Shown here: positions 1 through 7,904 of the stretch, piece by piece
Layout of the letters: every line of letters begins with the position of its first letter
Position numbering within the stretch: the first letter of the stretch is position 1
Source: Actinomycetota bacterium
Lineage (GTDB): Bacteria; Actinomycetota; Thermoleophilia; Gaiellales; Gaiellaceae
Direction of reading: 5' to 3'
DNA: 53,028 nucleotides
NCBI GenBank assembly: GCA_003152275.1
Contig: PLZU01000018.1
Span: 156-53,183, forward strand
Translations under genes and position numbers: made by a program
Notes under the pieces: generated by a model
The model's input: only the letters and a program-made list of their open reading frames with translations
The model's database searches: none
What the model was told of the DNA's origin: nothing

Positions 1-210
1 ACGACGCCGTTCGACATGGTGATGCTGAACGACCTCGATCGGTTTCATCTCGTCACGGACGTGATCGACCGCGTGCCCGGGCTCGGCGGCAGTGCAGCAC
101 ACATCCGGCAGGAGATGGAGGACGCGCGCTTGCGCGCCCGTGCCTACACGCGTGAGCACGGTGAGGACGATCCTGCGATTCGCGACTGGGTCTGGCCGCA
201 GGTCGTGTGA
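1..210 (+). CDS. xfp: Phosphoketolase, C-terminal fragment (cut by window edge)
   Basis: Only the last 69 codons are present; the reading frame is open from base 1. The visible part begins TPFDMVMLNDLDRFHLVTDV and continues with the ID-RVPGLG segment, the hallmark C-terminus of xylulose-5-phosphate/fructose-6-phosphate phosphoketolase. This ThDP enzyme cleaves xylulose 5-phosphate or fructose 6-phosphate with phosphate to acetyl phosphate. Its TGA overlaps the GTG start of the acetate kinase gene, which would turn acetyl phosphate into acetate and ATP, so the two steps are translationally coupled. The family assignment is secure; substrate preference cannot be judged from the tail. Confidence 0.9.
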   Translation, partial: TTPFDMVMLNDLDRFHLVTDVIDRVPGLGGSAAHIRQEMEDARLRARAYTREHGEDDPAIRDWVWPQVV

Positions 211-1238
211 GCCGGGTCCTCGTCGTCAACGCAGGCTCGATGAGCCTCAAGCTGTCGGTCGTCGACGAAACGGGCACGTCGCGGCAGATCGATTCCTTCG
301 AGCAGGCTGGGACGGAGGTCGATGCCGTGGCCCATCGCGTCGTGCACGGAGGCACGCGCTTCCGCGAGCCGGTCCTCATCGATGCGAAGGTGACAGCGGC
401 GCTTGACGCGCTAGCCGAACTGGCGCCTCTCCACAACCGACGCGGCGTGGCTGCGATCAAAGAGGCAATGAGCGCCCTACCGCACATTCCGCAGGTCGCC
501 GTGTTCGACACCGCATTTCACCGGACGATGCCGGATGAAGCGTCGACGTATGCGCTGCCGGCGCGGTGGCGCGACGACTGGGATATCCGCCGCTTCGGGT
601 TTCACGGCCTTTCGGTGCAGTGGGCGGCCGAGCAGGTGCGCGTGCCGCGACTCGTCGTCTGCCATCTCGGCGGCGGCTGCTCGGTCACGGCGGTGCGCGA
701 CGGGAGATCAGTGGACACGACGATGGGCTACAGCCCGCTCGAGGGCGTACCGATGGCGACTCGCTCAGGGTCGATCGACACCGAGATTGTGCTGCACCTG
801 CTACGCACGCAGAAGCTCGACCTCGATGAGATCGAGCGTGCGCTCGAGTCGGAGTCCGGTCTGCTCGGCCTCTCGGGTGAGACCGGGCGCGTCGAGGAGC
901 TCGAACGCTCGAGCTCGCCGGCTGCGAAGCTCGCGCTCGGCGTCTTCGCGCATCGTGTCGCGGCCTCCGTCGCAGCGATGGCCGCCTCACTGAACGGAAT
1001 CGACGCCCTGGTCTTCACGGCCGGGATTGGCGAAGGCTCGGCGAGCGTCCGCCGCGATGTCTGCAGCCGACTTGCATTCCTCGGCGTCGAGCTCGACAGC
1101 GAAGCCAACGCCGCCGCGGTTCCTGACGTCGACGTCAACGCCCAAGGCGCCGCACTGCGTATCGTGGTTCTGCACGCACGCGAGGACGTCGTCGCGGCAC
1201 GAGTCGCCGAGAAGCTGCTCGGAAGCCCTCCGGCGTGA
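207..1238 (+). CDS. ackA: Acetate kinase
   Basis: A 343-residue acetokinase (ASKHA fold) that transfers phosphate between acetyl phosphate and ADP. Visible motifs: phosphate-1 loop NAGSMSLK (residues 8-15), HRVVHGG (43-49), FDTAFH around Asp101, RRFGFHG with His133, CHLGGG (152-157), the MATRSGSID segment with Arg186, and FTAGIGE (270-276). It is shorter than the usual roughly 400 residues; the missing length lies between the N-terminal strands and HRVVHGG. Two usually invariant glycine/serine positions differ (Ser to Met at 12, Gly to Ala in MATRSG). The start is GTG, overlapping the phosphoketolase stop. It sits in the acetyl-phosphate to acetate branch of a phosphoketolase pathway. Confidence 0.9.
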   Translation: MSRVLVVNAGSMSLKLSVVDETGTSRQIDSFEQAGTEVDAVAHRVVHGGTRFREPVLIDAKVTAALDALAELAPLHNRRGVAAIKEAMSALPHIPQVAVFDTAFHRTMPDEASTYALPARWRDDWDIRRFGFHGLSVQWAAEQVRVPRLVVCHLGGGCSVTAVRDGRSVDTTMGYSPLEGVPMATRSGSIDTEIVLHLLRTQKLDLDEIERALESESGLLGLSGETGRVEELERSSSPAAKLALGVFAHRVAASVAAMAASLNGIDALVFTAGIGEGSASVRRDVCSRLAFLGVELDSEANAAAVPDVDVNAQGAALRIVVLHAREDVVAARVAEKLLGSPPA

Positions 1239-2236
1239 CCGTTCGGGCAATGGTGCTCGAGGCCCCGCGATCACCGCTCCGCGAGCTGGAGCTGCCGCGG
1301 CCGGAGCTCGAGCACGGGCAGGTAAGGCTGCGCGTCCTCGCGTGCGGGGTGTGCCGCACGGATCTGCACATCCGCGACGGCGAGCTCCACAAGCCGAAGC
1401 TGCCGCTCATCCTCGGTCACGAGATCGTCGGCACGGTCCTCGAGGGCGGTCGCGCGTTCGAGCCTGGCACGCGGGTGGGCGTGCCGTGGCTCGGCTGGAC
1501 GTGCGGCGCCTGCCGGTACTGCCGCACCGGAAAGGAGAACCTGTGCGACCGCGCGCGATTCACCGGTTACGACCTCGACGGCGGCTATGCGGAGGAAGCC
1601 GTCGCGGACGAGCGGTTCTGCTTTCCGATCCCTGAGAGCTACCCGGACGCGGAGGCGGCGCCACTGCTCTGCGCCGGGCTCATCGGCTACCGCTCGCTCC
1701 TGCGCGCCGGCGACGGCGCGCGGATCGGCCTCTACGGCTTCGGCGCCGCTGCGCACATCGTCGCGCAGATCGCGCGAAGCGAGGGCCGCCGCGTCTTCGC
1801 GTTCACCCGCCCGGGCGACGAGCCGGCGCAAGCGCTGGCACTCCGTCTCGGGTCGGCCTGGGCGGGCGACTCCGCCGCGAGACCGCCCGAGGAGCTCGAC
1901 GCCGCGATCATCTTCGCTCCGGCGGGCGAGCTCGTGCCGGCAGCGCTGCGCGCGGTCAGGAAAGGCGGTTCGGTGGTCTGCGCCGGTATCCACATGAGCG
2001 ACATCCCGCGGTTTCCGTACGAGCTTCTGTGGGGGGAGCGCACCTTGTGCTCGGTCGCGAATCTCACCAGGCGCGACGGGGCGGAGCTGCTCGACCTCGC
2101 GCCAAGAGTTCCGATCCGGACGGAGGTCGAGGTGTTCGCACTCGGCGACGCAGAGCTCGCGCTCGACCGCCTTCGAGCAGGAGAGATCCACGGCGCCGCC
2201 GTACTGACCGTTGGTACGAGCACAAGCGAACGTTGA
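1235..2236 (+). CDS. Zinc-dependent alcohol dehydrogenase (MDR family)
   Basis: A 333-residue medium-chain dehydrogenase/reductase. Catalytic zinc ligands are Cys40, His62 with the adjacent Glu63, and Cys146. The structural zinc site is the quartet Cys90, Cys93, Cys96 and Cys104. The Rossmann glycine motif is GLYGFGAAAH (165-174). It probably interconverts an aldehyde or ketone and an alcohol with NAD(P)H. The GTG start overlaps the ackA TGA, so it is the third gene of the phosphoketolase operon and may dispose of reducing equivalents or convert an aldehyde from the same pathway. An internal ATG five codons in is an alternative start. The physiological substrate is unknown. Confidence 0.88.
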   Translation: MTVRAMVLEAPRSPLRELELPRPELEHGQVRLRVLACGVCRTDLHIRDGELHKPKLPLILGHEIVGTVLEGGRAFEPGTRVGVPWLGWTCGACRYCRTGKENLCDRARFTGYDLDGGYAEEAVADERFCFPIPESYPDAEAAPLLCAGLIGYRSLLRAGDGARIGLYGFGAAAHIVAQIARSEGRRVFAFTRPGDEPAQALALRLGSAWAGDSAARPPEELDAAIIFAPAGELVPAALRAVRKGGSVVCAGIHMSDIPRFPYELLWGERTLCSVANLTRRDGAELLDLAPRVPIRTEVEVFALGDAELALDRLRAGEIHGAAVLTVGTSTSER

Positions 2237-2245
2237 CGGCGGCGA

Positions 2246-2521
2246 TCACGCGCCGAGCTCGCGCTTCGCCTGCTCCTCCATCTGCTCGAGCCGGGTGTAG
2301 TAGTCGGGGAACTCGTTCAGATGCGCGCGGGCGATCTTGCCGGTCGTGACGGGATCGTCGTCGGTGACGTTCGTCCCGAGGTCGTGGAGCCCGTGCTCGA
2401 GCTCGACGTTCATCCCCCGCCGGAACTGGTCGACGTCGAACGGCGACGACGCCCAGTCGATCCCGATCTGTTCGCCGATCTGCCGCGCCTCCTCGGCGGA
2501 GAAATCTGCGTGTGCGGCCAT
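2246..2521 (-). CDS. DUF5661 family protein
   Basis: A 91-residue soluble, acidic protein that matches the DUF5661 pattern as I know it: an early EEARQIGEQIGIDW segment, then FDVDQFRRGMNVELEHG, and a C-terminal HLNEFPDYYTRLEQME segment. The ATG at 2521 is preceded by AGAGAGG; an upstream in-frame extension runs into the neighbouring gene and reads as arginine-rich shadow, so it was rejected. It is the last gene of the sulfur-trafficking operon, 14 bases after the DsrE2-like gene. No biochemical function is established for the family. Confidence 0.8.
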   Translation of the reverse strand: MAAHADFSAEEARQIGEQIGIDWASSPFDVDQFRRGMNVELEHGLHDLGTNVTDDDPVTTGKIARAHLNEFPDYYTRLEQMEEQAKRELGA

Positions 2522-2535
2522 GGTGACCTCTCTCT

Positions 2536-3042
2536 TCAGGTGAAGATGATCTGCCCGCCGGCGGCGAGCGCATAGAACTCGCCGACGCTGATGATGTCGT
2601 CGACCTGGGGCACGAAGTCGTCCATGGCGAGGCCGAACATGTCGACGGTGGCCTTGCACGCGTAGAGGTGCGCCCCGGAGTCGGCGACGAGCTCGACGAA
2701 CTCGGGAATGGGCGGAATGTCGATCTTCTCCATCTGGCTCTGCATCATCTTCGTGGCCAAGGCAGAGAAGCCCGGGAGCGCACCGAGCCAGGTGGGCATG
2801 TGCAGGCCGGGGTTGCCGACGGTGGCGACCTTGATCTTCTCGTAGCGATCCTTGCGAATCGCGTCGAGGCCGAAGAAGGTGAAGAAGAGGTCGGCCTCGA
2901 TGCCCTCCATGCGGGCGCCGTTGGCCATGATCAGAGCCGGGTAGATCCCTTCGAGCGACCCCTTGGAGACGACGATGGCGACCTTCTCGATGGTCGCCGG
3001 CTCGTCTGGAGCAAGCTTTGGGTGTTCGAGCAGTTCGGTCAT
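2536..3042 (-). CDS. DsrE2-like (DsrE/DsrF/DrsH family) sulfur-transfer protein
   Basis: A 168-residue protein of the DsrE_2 type. It begins with a Rossmann-like strand KVAIVVSKGSL (20-30), has the FFTFFGLDAI segment in the middle and the candidate sulfur-carrying Cys129 in HLYACKATVDMFGL. Related proteins bind persulfide on this conserved cysteine and pass sulfane sulfur between carriers. A possible membrane-association segment is the hydrophobic stretch near residues 83-97, but there is no signal peptide. It is followed by the DUF5661 gene and preceded by the DsrC-like gene with 10 bases between, which supports a sulfur relay. The partner and direction of transfer are inferred. Confidence 0.85.
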   Translation of the reverse strand: MTELLEHPKLAPDEPATIEKVAIVVSKGSLEGIYPALIMANGARMEGIEADLFFTFFGLDAIRKDRYEKIKVATVGNPGLHMPTWLGALPGFSALATKMMQSQMEKIDIPPIPEFVELVADSGAHLYACKATVDMFGLAMDDFVPQVDDIISVGEFYALAAGGQIIFT

Positions 3043-3052
3043 CGGGTGCTCC

Positions 3053-3370
3053 TTAGATGCAGCCCTTGGGCTTGGGGATGCCGCCGATCTTGGCGGCGAG
3101 CTTGGCGGGCCCCTTGGGGAAGAGCTGATAGAGCTCTTTCACGGGCACACCGGACTCCTTGCCGAGCGAGCGGATCGAGGGCGCGCTGCCGGTCGTCAGG
3201 TAGCGATCGCGCATGAAGCGCACGACCAGCCAGTGCCGGTCGGTCAGCTCGGCGATGCCGTTGGCTTTGGCGATCGCCTCTGCGATCTGCTCGTTCCACT
3301 GCTCCGAATTGGTGAGAAAACCTTCGGTATCGACATCAACTGGGGCATCTGCGATCAGGGTTATCGTCAT
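3053..3370 (-). CDS. DsrC/TusE-like sulfur carrier protein
   Basis: A 105-residue DsrC/TusE family protein. It shows the family helices around WNEQIAEAIAKANGIAELT and HWLVVRFMRDRY and ends GGIPKPKGCI, the mobile C-terminal arm. The penultimate Cys104 (Cys A) is present, but the second arm cysteine of dissimilatory DsrC, 11 residues earlier, is Ala93. One cysteine is the arrangement of TusE and DsrC-like proteins, not of the DsrC that makes a trisulfide with sulfite reductase. The ATG is preceded by AAGGAG and overlaps the flavoprotein stop codon. No dsrAB is in view. It probably accepts persulfide sulfur from the DsrE2-like neighbour. Confidence 0.87.
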   Translation of the reverse strand: MTITLIADAPVDVDTEGFLTNSEQWNEQIAEAIAKANGIAELTDRHWLVVRFMRDRYLTTGSAPSIRSLGKESGVPVKELYQLFPKGPAKLAAKIGGIPKPKGCI

Positions 3371-4635
3371 CGTCGTGCTCCTTGCGCGGGCGTGGACAGG
3401 GTGCGCTTCTTGCCGGCGGTCGGCATCGCCGAGCCGAGGCCGGGGAGATCGCGACCGGGTAGCAGGACGTGCCAGTAGATCGGCTGGAACAGCAGCTTGC
3501 CGAGGTGGTTGAGTCGTGACTCGCGCAGCAGCGGCAACCCGATCGGGGTTGGGAAGTGGCCGGGCAGCGGCTCGGTCTCGTAGTTGAAGTCGATCAGCAG
3601 CGCCTTGTGGAAGCCGGTCTCGATGAAGCAGTTGGCGTGCCCGTCGTAGCCGGCCTCGAGCTCCTCGTCGGCGAAGTAGCGGGCGATGTTCTCGGTCAGC
3701 ACCTCGGCCTCGAAATGCGTGACCGACCCGGCCTTCGAAGTCGGCAGGTCGGTCGCATCGCCGAGCGCGAACACGTTCGCTTTCGCCGGCGTCTGCAGCG
3801 TGTGCTTGTCGGTTGGGACGAACCCAAGTGCATCGCCGAGGCCGGGCGAGCGCTCGACATAGGCGGCGCCGCTGTGAACCGGGACCGTGACGAGCAGGTC
3901 GAAGTCGACCTCGCGCCCGTCGTAGGAGACGAGCTTTCCGTTGACGCCGTCGATCTCGCCCGCGCTGAACTCGGTTACGAGCTCGATCTCCTTCTCGCCG
4001 AGCAGATAGGTCAGGTGCTCGGAGGCGATGGGCTTCGTGAAGCAGCCGTCGAGCGGCGTCGCGAGCACGACCTCGCTGCGTGCGCGGACTCCGCGCTCGC
4101 GCAGGTACCAGTCGGCGAGGAAAGCGAACTCGATCGGCGCCACCGGGCACTTGATCGGCATGTCGGCAATGTTCACGACGAGCCGGCCGCCGTCGAAGCG
4201 CTCCAGCGCGCCGTGCAGTGCGTCAGCGCCCTCGGCGTCATAGAAGGTGAAGACGCGCTCGTTCCAGCCCGGGCCGGTCATGCCCTCGGTCTCCTCCGGC
4301 TGCAGCCGCACGCCGCTCGCGACGACAAGCGCGTCGTAGGGAAGCACCGTTCCGTCCTCGAGCAGCACCTCGTCGCGCGCGATCCGGGCCTCCGCGACCT
4401 CGTTCTCGTGGAAGACGACGCCGCTCCGCAGCTGACGCCGGCGTGGCCGCACGATCTCCTCGACGTGCGCCAACCCGAACGGTACGAAGAGGAGGCCGGG
4501 CTGATAGACGTGCCGGTCGTCGCGGTCGACGACATGGATCTCCGCCGCATCCAGATCGAAGCGGCGCCGAAGCCGGTTCGCGACCATCGTTCCGCCAGTC
4601 CCGCCGCCGAGGATGACGATCTGCTTCCTGCTCAT
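3367..4635 (-). CDS. Sulfide:quinone oxidoreductase-like FAD protein
   Basis: A 422-residue pyridine-nucleotide-disulfide-type flavoprotein. The FAD motif ILGGGTGGTMVANRL lies at 8-22 and the second FAD segment VFALGDATDLP at 288-298. Cys163 (in PIKCPVAP) and Cys336 (in ANCFIETG) sit where sulfide:quinone reductases carry their two essential redox cysteines; Cys198 is extra. The C-terminal region (about 345-400) is hydrophobic and aromatic, suitable for monotopic membrane contact. The start ATG overlaps the osmC TGA, and the stop overlaps the dsrC-like ATG, so translation is coupled on both sides. Predicted to oxidise sulfide or persulfide and reduce quinone; a flavocytochrome-c-like role is the alternative. 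Confidence 0.85.
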   Translation of the reverse strand: MSRKQIVILGGGTGGTMVANRLRRRFDLDAAEIHVVDRDDRHVYQPGLLFVPFGLAHVEEIVRPRRRQLRSGVVFHENEVAEARIARDEVLLEDGTVLPYDALVVASGVRLQPEETEGMTGPGWNERVFTFYDAEGADALHGALERFDGGRLVVNIADMPIKCPVAPIEFAFLADWYLRERGVRARSEVVLATPLDGCFTKPIASEHLTYLLGEKEIELVTEFSAGEIDGVNGKLVSYDGREVDFDLLVTVPVHSGAAYVERSPGLGDALGFVPTDKHTLQTPAKANVFALGDATDLPTSKAGSVTHFEAEVLTENIARYFADEELEAGYDGHANCFIETGFHKALLIDFNYETEPLPGHFPTPIGLPLLRESRLNHLGKLLFQPIYWHVLLPGRDLPGLGSAMPTAGKKRTLSTPAQGARR

Positions 4636-5066
4636 GCTGCGCCGCCTCTTTCGTGAGCGAGCGACGCAGACCGCAGCTCGATGCGCTCGACGAACTCGAT
4701 GCCGCTCTCGATGCCACGCCGAACCGGACACGCGGCCGCGACCTTCTCCAGCATGTCGAGCTGCGGCCCGCTCAGATCGCCGGTGACCCGGATGTCGATC
4801 TCGAATCTCCTCGGCGTCGCGCGATGGTCGTAGTTGACGTCGACCTCCACCCCGTCGAGCCTCCAGTCCTTCGTACGCGCATACATGACGAGGGTCGTCG
4901 AGACGCATGCGGCAAGCGCGGCCGGAAAGAGCTCGTGTGGCGCGGGCGCGCTTCCGCCACCACCGACCAGCTCAGGTTCGTCGGTGACGAGGCGGTGGCG
5001 GCCGTCGATCAGAACCTCCTGGCGGAGCGTTCCGGGAACCGAGTGGGCTGAGGCGGTCAGGCTCAT
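4632..5066 (-). CDS. OsmC family peroxiredoxin-like protein
   Basis: A 144-residue OsmC/Ohr-fold protein with the two family cysteines Cys54 (LAACVSTT) and Cys113 (AAACPVRR). OsmC proteins reduce organic hydroperoxides or act on thiols and persulfides as dimers in the cytosol. It is the first gene of the tight four-gene sulfur cluster and overlaps the next gene by the ATGA tetranucleotide. In this setting the thiol chemistry may act on low-molecular-weight persulfides instead of peroxides; that is inference from neighbourhood only. Confidence 0.87.
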   Translation of the reverse strand: MSLTASAHSVPGTLRQEVLIDGRHRLVTDEPELVGGGGSAPAPHELFPAALAACVSTTLVMYARTKDWRLDGVEVDVNYDHRATPRRFEIDIRVTGDLSGPQLDMLEKVAAACPVRRGIESGIEFVERIELRSASLAHERGGAA

Positions 5067-5165
5067 GGCAACGTCACCTGCTTGGTGAGTTCACAGCTTC
5101 ACCTCAGCTGCCGGAACCGCCATCGGGGTGCGCGCTGAAGCCGATGCGGAGAACTACGCGGACCG

Positions 5166-5756
5166 TCAGTGGTCGCGGTGGAAGGCCTGCACCCAGTGCA
5201 GCCACGCCGCGGCCTGAGGGTAGACGGCAACGGCCGCAATCGCGCCGATGGCGACGGCCCCTGCAACGAGCAGGAGGCGCCACCGCGATCCACCGAGCTG
5301 GTCAGGACTACTCAGCTCGCCGCGAAGGGCACCCTGCGTACGGCCGAGGTGACCGAGGACGTGCGCGCCGAGGGCGGCGAGCCACACGATGAAACTCGCC
5401 TTGTGCAGATTGAGCACGAGTCCCCTGCCGGGGCCGACCACGATGAGCGCGATCCCGGTTGCAAGGAGGGCGACCGTCGTCAGGACGACCACGGGGCCGA
5501 GCAGCCGCAGCAGCAGATTCGGAGGCCCCGCCTGCACGTAGTCGGGCCGGTGCGTGTAGTAGCGGAAGAAGCGGTATCCGGTGCTGCCGAGCTTCAGCAC
5601 GACGATCGGGACGACGAGCACGCCGACGAAGATGTGCCACGAGAGCATCGCTCGCAGGGAGAGCAGGGTGAACCCCTCGACCGCGAGCAGCACTAGGAGC
5701 ACGGCGCCGGTGATTGCCGTGAGGCGCGCGTTCCGCTCGGGGCCGACGGTCTCCAT
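5166..5756 (-). CDS. Four-helix membrane protein, cytochrome b561-like
   Basis: A 196-residue integral membrane protein with four hydrophobic segments (about 12-34, 38-58, 86-110 and 118-135, plus a C-terminal helix near 160-180). Histidines within or near helices (SWHIFVG, NLHKASF, GAHVLGHLG) could ligate heme, giving a cytochrome b561-like pattern, but no family was recognised with certainty. It lies 99 bases upstream of osmC on the same strand and could link the flavoprotein's quinone pool to another carrier. The ATG start is taken as the first methionine after a run of intergenic sequence. Confidence 0.7.
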   Translation of the reverse strand: METVGPERNARLTAITGAVLLVLLAVEGFTLLSLRAMLSWHIFVGVLVVPIVVLKLGSTGYRFFRYYTHRPDYVQAGPPNLLLRLLGPVVVLTTVALLATGIALIVVGPGRGLVLNLHKASFIVWLAALGAHVLGHLGRTQGALRGELSSPDQLGGSRWRLLLVAGAVAIGAIAAVAVYPQAAAWLHWVQAFHRDH

Positions 5757-5839
5757 CGGAGCAGTGCAGCAACCGGAAATGAACCCTCGATGAGCAGGGA
5801 TTCATCGTCGCCTCACACGCAGCACGCACAATTGGGATT

Positions 5840-6514
5840 GTGCGCGTGCTCATCGTCGAGGACCAACCGAAGCTGGCTGCGCTGCTCGCCCGCGGGCTAC
5901 GTGAAGAAGGCCATGCAGCCGACGTCGCCGGCGGCGGCGAAGACGCCTTGTGGATGGCACCTGCCGCGCCGTACGACGCGATCGTGCTCGACATCATGCT
6001 GCCCGGCATCGACGGCCTCGAGACGTGCCGTCGGCTCCGGCAGCACGGTGTCTGGACTCCGGTGCTGATGCTGACGGCGCGCGACGCGATCGATGATCGG
6101 ATTACCGGTCTCGACGCCGGCGCCGACGACTACCTGACCAAGCCGTTCTCCTTCGACGAGCTCCTCGCCCGGCTCCGCGCACTCACCCGCCGCACGCCGG
6201 CGGAGCGGCCGGTCACGGTTGAGGTCGGCGATCTGAGACTTGACCCGGCCGCGCACCGCGCGTGGCGTGGCAAAAAAGAGCTCGACCTCTCGGCGAAGGA
6301 GTTCGCGTTGCTCGAGCTGCTCATGCGACGCCCCGGCAGCGTGCTGTCCCGCGGACAGCTCCTCGAAGGCGCGTGGGACATGGCGTACGAGCGCCGATCG
6401 AACATTGTCGACGTCTACATCCGCCATCTGCGCGAGAAGATCGATCGACCCTTCGGCAGCGACACGATCGAGACGGTGCGCGGTGTCGGCTATCGGCTGA
6501 AGGAGCACGCATGA
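5840..6514 (+). CDS. OmpR-family response regulator
   Basis: A 224-residue two-domain regulator. The receiver domain has the acidic pair Glu7/Asp8, phosphoacceptor Asp51 (VLDIMLPG), Thr79 and Lys101. The C-terminal winged helix (about 125-222) carries the typical LSAKEFALLELLMRRPG and NIVDVYIRHLREKID segments. The GTG start was chosen because it gives the canonical RVLIVED N-terminus. The stop overlaps the ATG of the sensor kinase gene, forming an obvious cognate pair. The operon just downstream (electron conduit) is the likely target; see the 11-bp spaced repeat at 7868. Confidence 0.93.
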   Translation: MRVLIVEDQPKLAALLARGLREEGHAADVAGGGEDALWMAPAAPYDAIVLDIMLPGIDGLETCRRLRQHGVWTPVLMLTARDAIDDRITGLDAGADDYLTKPFSFDELLARLRALTRRTPAERPVTVEVGDLRLDPAAHRAWRGKKELDLSAKEFALLELLMRRPGSVLSRGQLLEGAWDMAYERRSNIVDVYIRHLREKIDRPFGSDTIETVRGVGYRLKEHA

Positions 6515-7875
6515 GACCGCTCCCCATCCGTGTGCGCCTGACACTCGCGTTCGCAGTCGTCATGGCCGCGGTGCTCGCGGGGATGGGCTTCTTCGTCTAC
6601 GTCAGGGTCGGCAATGCGCTCGTCACTTCCGTCGACCAAGCGCTCGCGGCGCAGGCACGCGAGGCGGCGGGTCACGCACATGAAGGCCGCAACCTGGTCG
6701 ATCCCGATGTCGGCGGCGGGCCGACGCTCGCCGAGTTCGTGACGCCGACCGGCGTAGTGTCGCTCTCGACCCCCGTGCACCTGCAGCTCCTCGTGCCGAA
6801 GCGGGACCTCGCGCGCATCGCGGGCGGTCACCGGCTGCGCGGATCGATCTCCCTTCGGCGCCCGAGCGGCGACTGGCGCTATCTCGCAGTGCCGGCCCAC
6901 GGAGGGGTAATCGTCGTCGCACGCTCGCTCGAAGCGCGCGAAGAGTCGCTGCACCGATTGCTCCGGGAGCTGCTCTTCGCCTCCCCCCTCGCGCTGCTCT
7001 TCGCCTCGCTCGCCGGCTACGGCCTTGCAGCAGCAGCGCTGCGACCGGTGGAGGCGATGCGCCGCCGCGCTGCAGCAGTGTCGGGGACCGCGCCCGGCCG
7101 GCTTCCGGTTCCCTCCAGCCGCGACGAGATCTCGCGCCTCGCCACGACCCTGAACGAGATGCTCGGCCGGCTGGAAGCGGCGTTCGAGCATGAGCGGCGG
7201 TTCGTCGCGAACGCGAGCCACGAACTGCGCACCCCGCTCGCGATGTTGCGTACTGAGCTCGAGCTCGCTCTGCGCCGGCCGCGGTCTCACGACGAGCTCG
7301 AAGCAGCGGTGCGATCCGCCGCGCAGGAGACCGACCGGCTCTCGCAGCTCGCGGAGGATCTGCTCCTGATCGCCCGAGCCGATCAGGGCGCATTGCCGAT
7401 CCGACCGGAGCACGTCGCTGTCGACGACCTCTTCTCCACTGTCGCGGAACGCTTCGCGCGGCGGGCGCACGAGCGAGCACAGGAGGTGGAGGTGCGCCCG
7501 ACGACGGCGTTTGTCGAGGCTGATCCCATGCGTGTCGAGCAGGCGCTCGCAAACCTCGTCGAGAACGCGCTCGCGCACGGCGCAGGTGCCGTCGACCTCT
7601 TCGCCGTGGCGCGGGACGATGTCGTCGAACTGCACGTCGCCGACGCCGGGGCCGGTTTCCCGGATGGCTTCCTGCAGCGCGCATTCGATCGTTTCAGCCG
7701 AGCCGACGACGCGCGAAGTACAGGTGGCAGCGGACTCGGGCTCTCAATCGTCGCGTTGATCGCGCAGGCGCACGGCGGCTCGGCAAGCGCCGTTAACCGT
7801 CCGGAAGGAGGCGCGGATGTCTGGCTGACGCTTCCGCGCACTCGAGTGACCCAGCTAGCTCACGCCCTCATCTGA
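6511..7875 (+). CDS. Membrane sensor histidine kinase
   Basis: A 454-residue kinase. Transmembrane helix 1 is about 11-33, an extracytoplasmic sensor region spans 34-153, helix 2 is about 155-175, followed by HAMP (176-228), HisKA with His237 in SHELRTP, and HATPase with the N box around ALANLVENAL, G1 VADAGAGF and G2 GSGLGLS. The ATG overlaps the regulator stop (ATGA). The sensor region has no recognisable ligand domain. A longer in-frame extension upstream was rejected because it lies inside the regulator gene. Confidence 0.93.
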   Translation: MRPLPIRVRLTLAFAVVMAAVLAGMGFFVYVRVGNALVTSVDQALAAQAREAAGHAHEGRNLVDPDVGGGPTLAEFVTPTGVVSLSTPVHLQLLVPKRDLARIAGGHRLRGSISLRRPSGDWRYLAVPAHGGVIVVARSLEAREESLHRLLRELLFASPLALLFASLAGYGLAAAALRPVEAMRRRAAAVSGTAPGRLPVPSSRDEISRLATTLNEMLGRLEAAFEHERRFVANASHELRTPLAMLRTELELALRRPRSHDELEAAVRSAAQETDRLSQLAEDLLLIARADQGALPIRPEHVAVDDLFSTVAERFARRAHERAQEVEVRPTTAFVEADPMRVEQALANLVENALAHGAGAVDLFAVARDDVVELHVADAGAGFPDGFLQRAFDRFSRADDARSTGGSGLGLSIVALIAQAHGGSASAVNRPEGGADVWLTLPRTRVTQLAHALI

Positions 7876-7884
7876 CGTTCATCT
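7868..7884 (+). promoter_or_regulatory. Tandem direct repeat, candidate response-regulator box
   Basis: TCATCT occurs twice with an 11-bp period (7868-7873 and 7879-7884), separated by GACGT. Tandem sites about one helical turn apart are the usual binding layout for OmpR-family regulators. The repeat begins inside the last codons of the kinase gene and ends about 20 bases before the GTG of the next gene. Function is inferred. Confidence 0.4.
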
Positions 7885-7904
7885 AGCGCTGCTCCACTGA
7901 GAGC

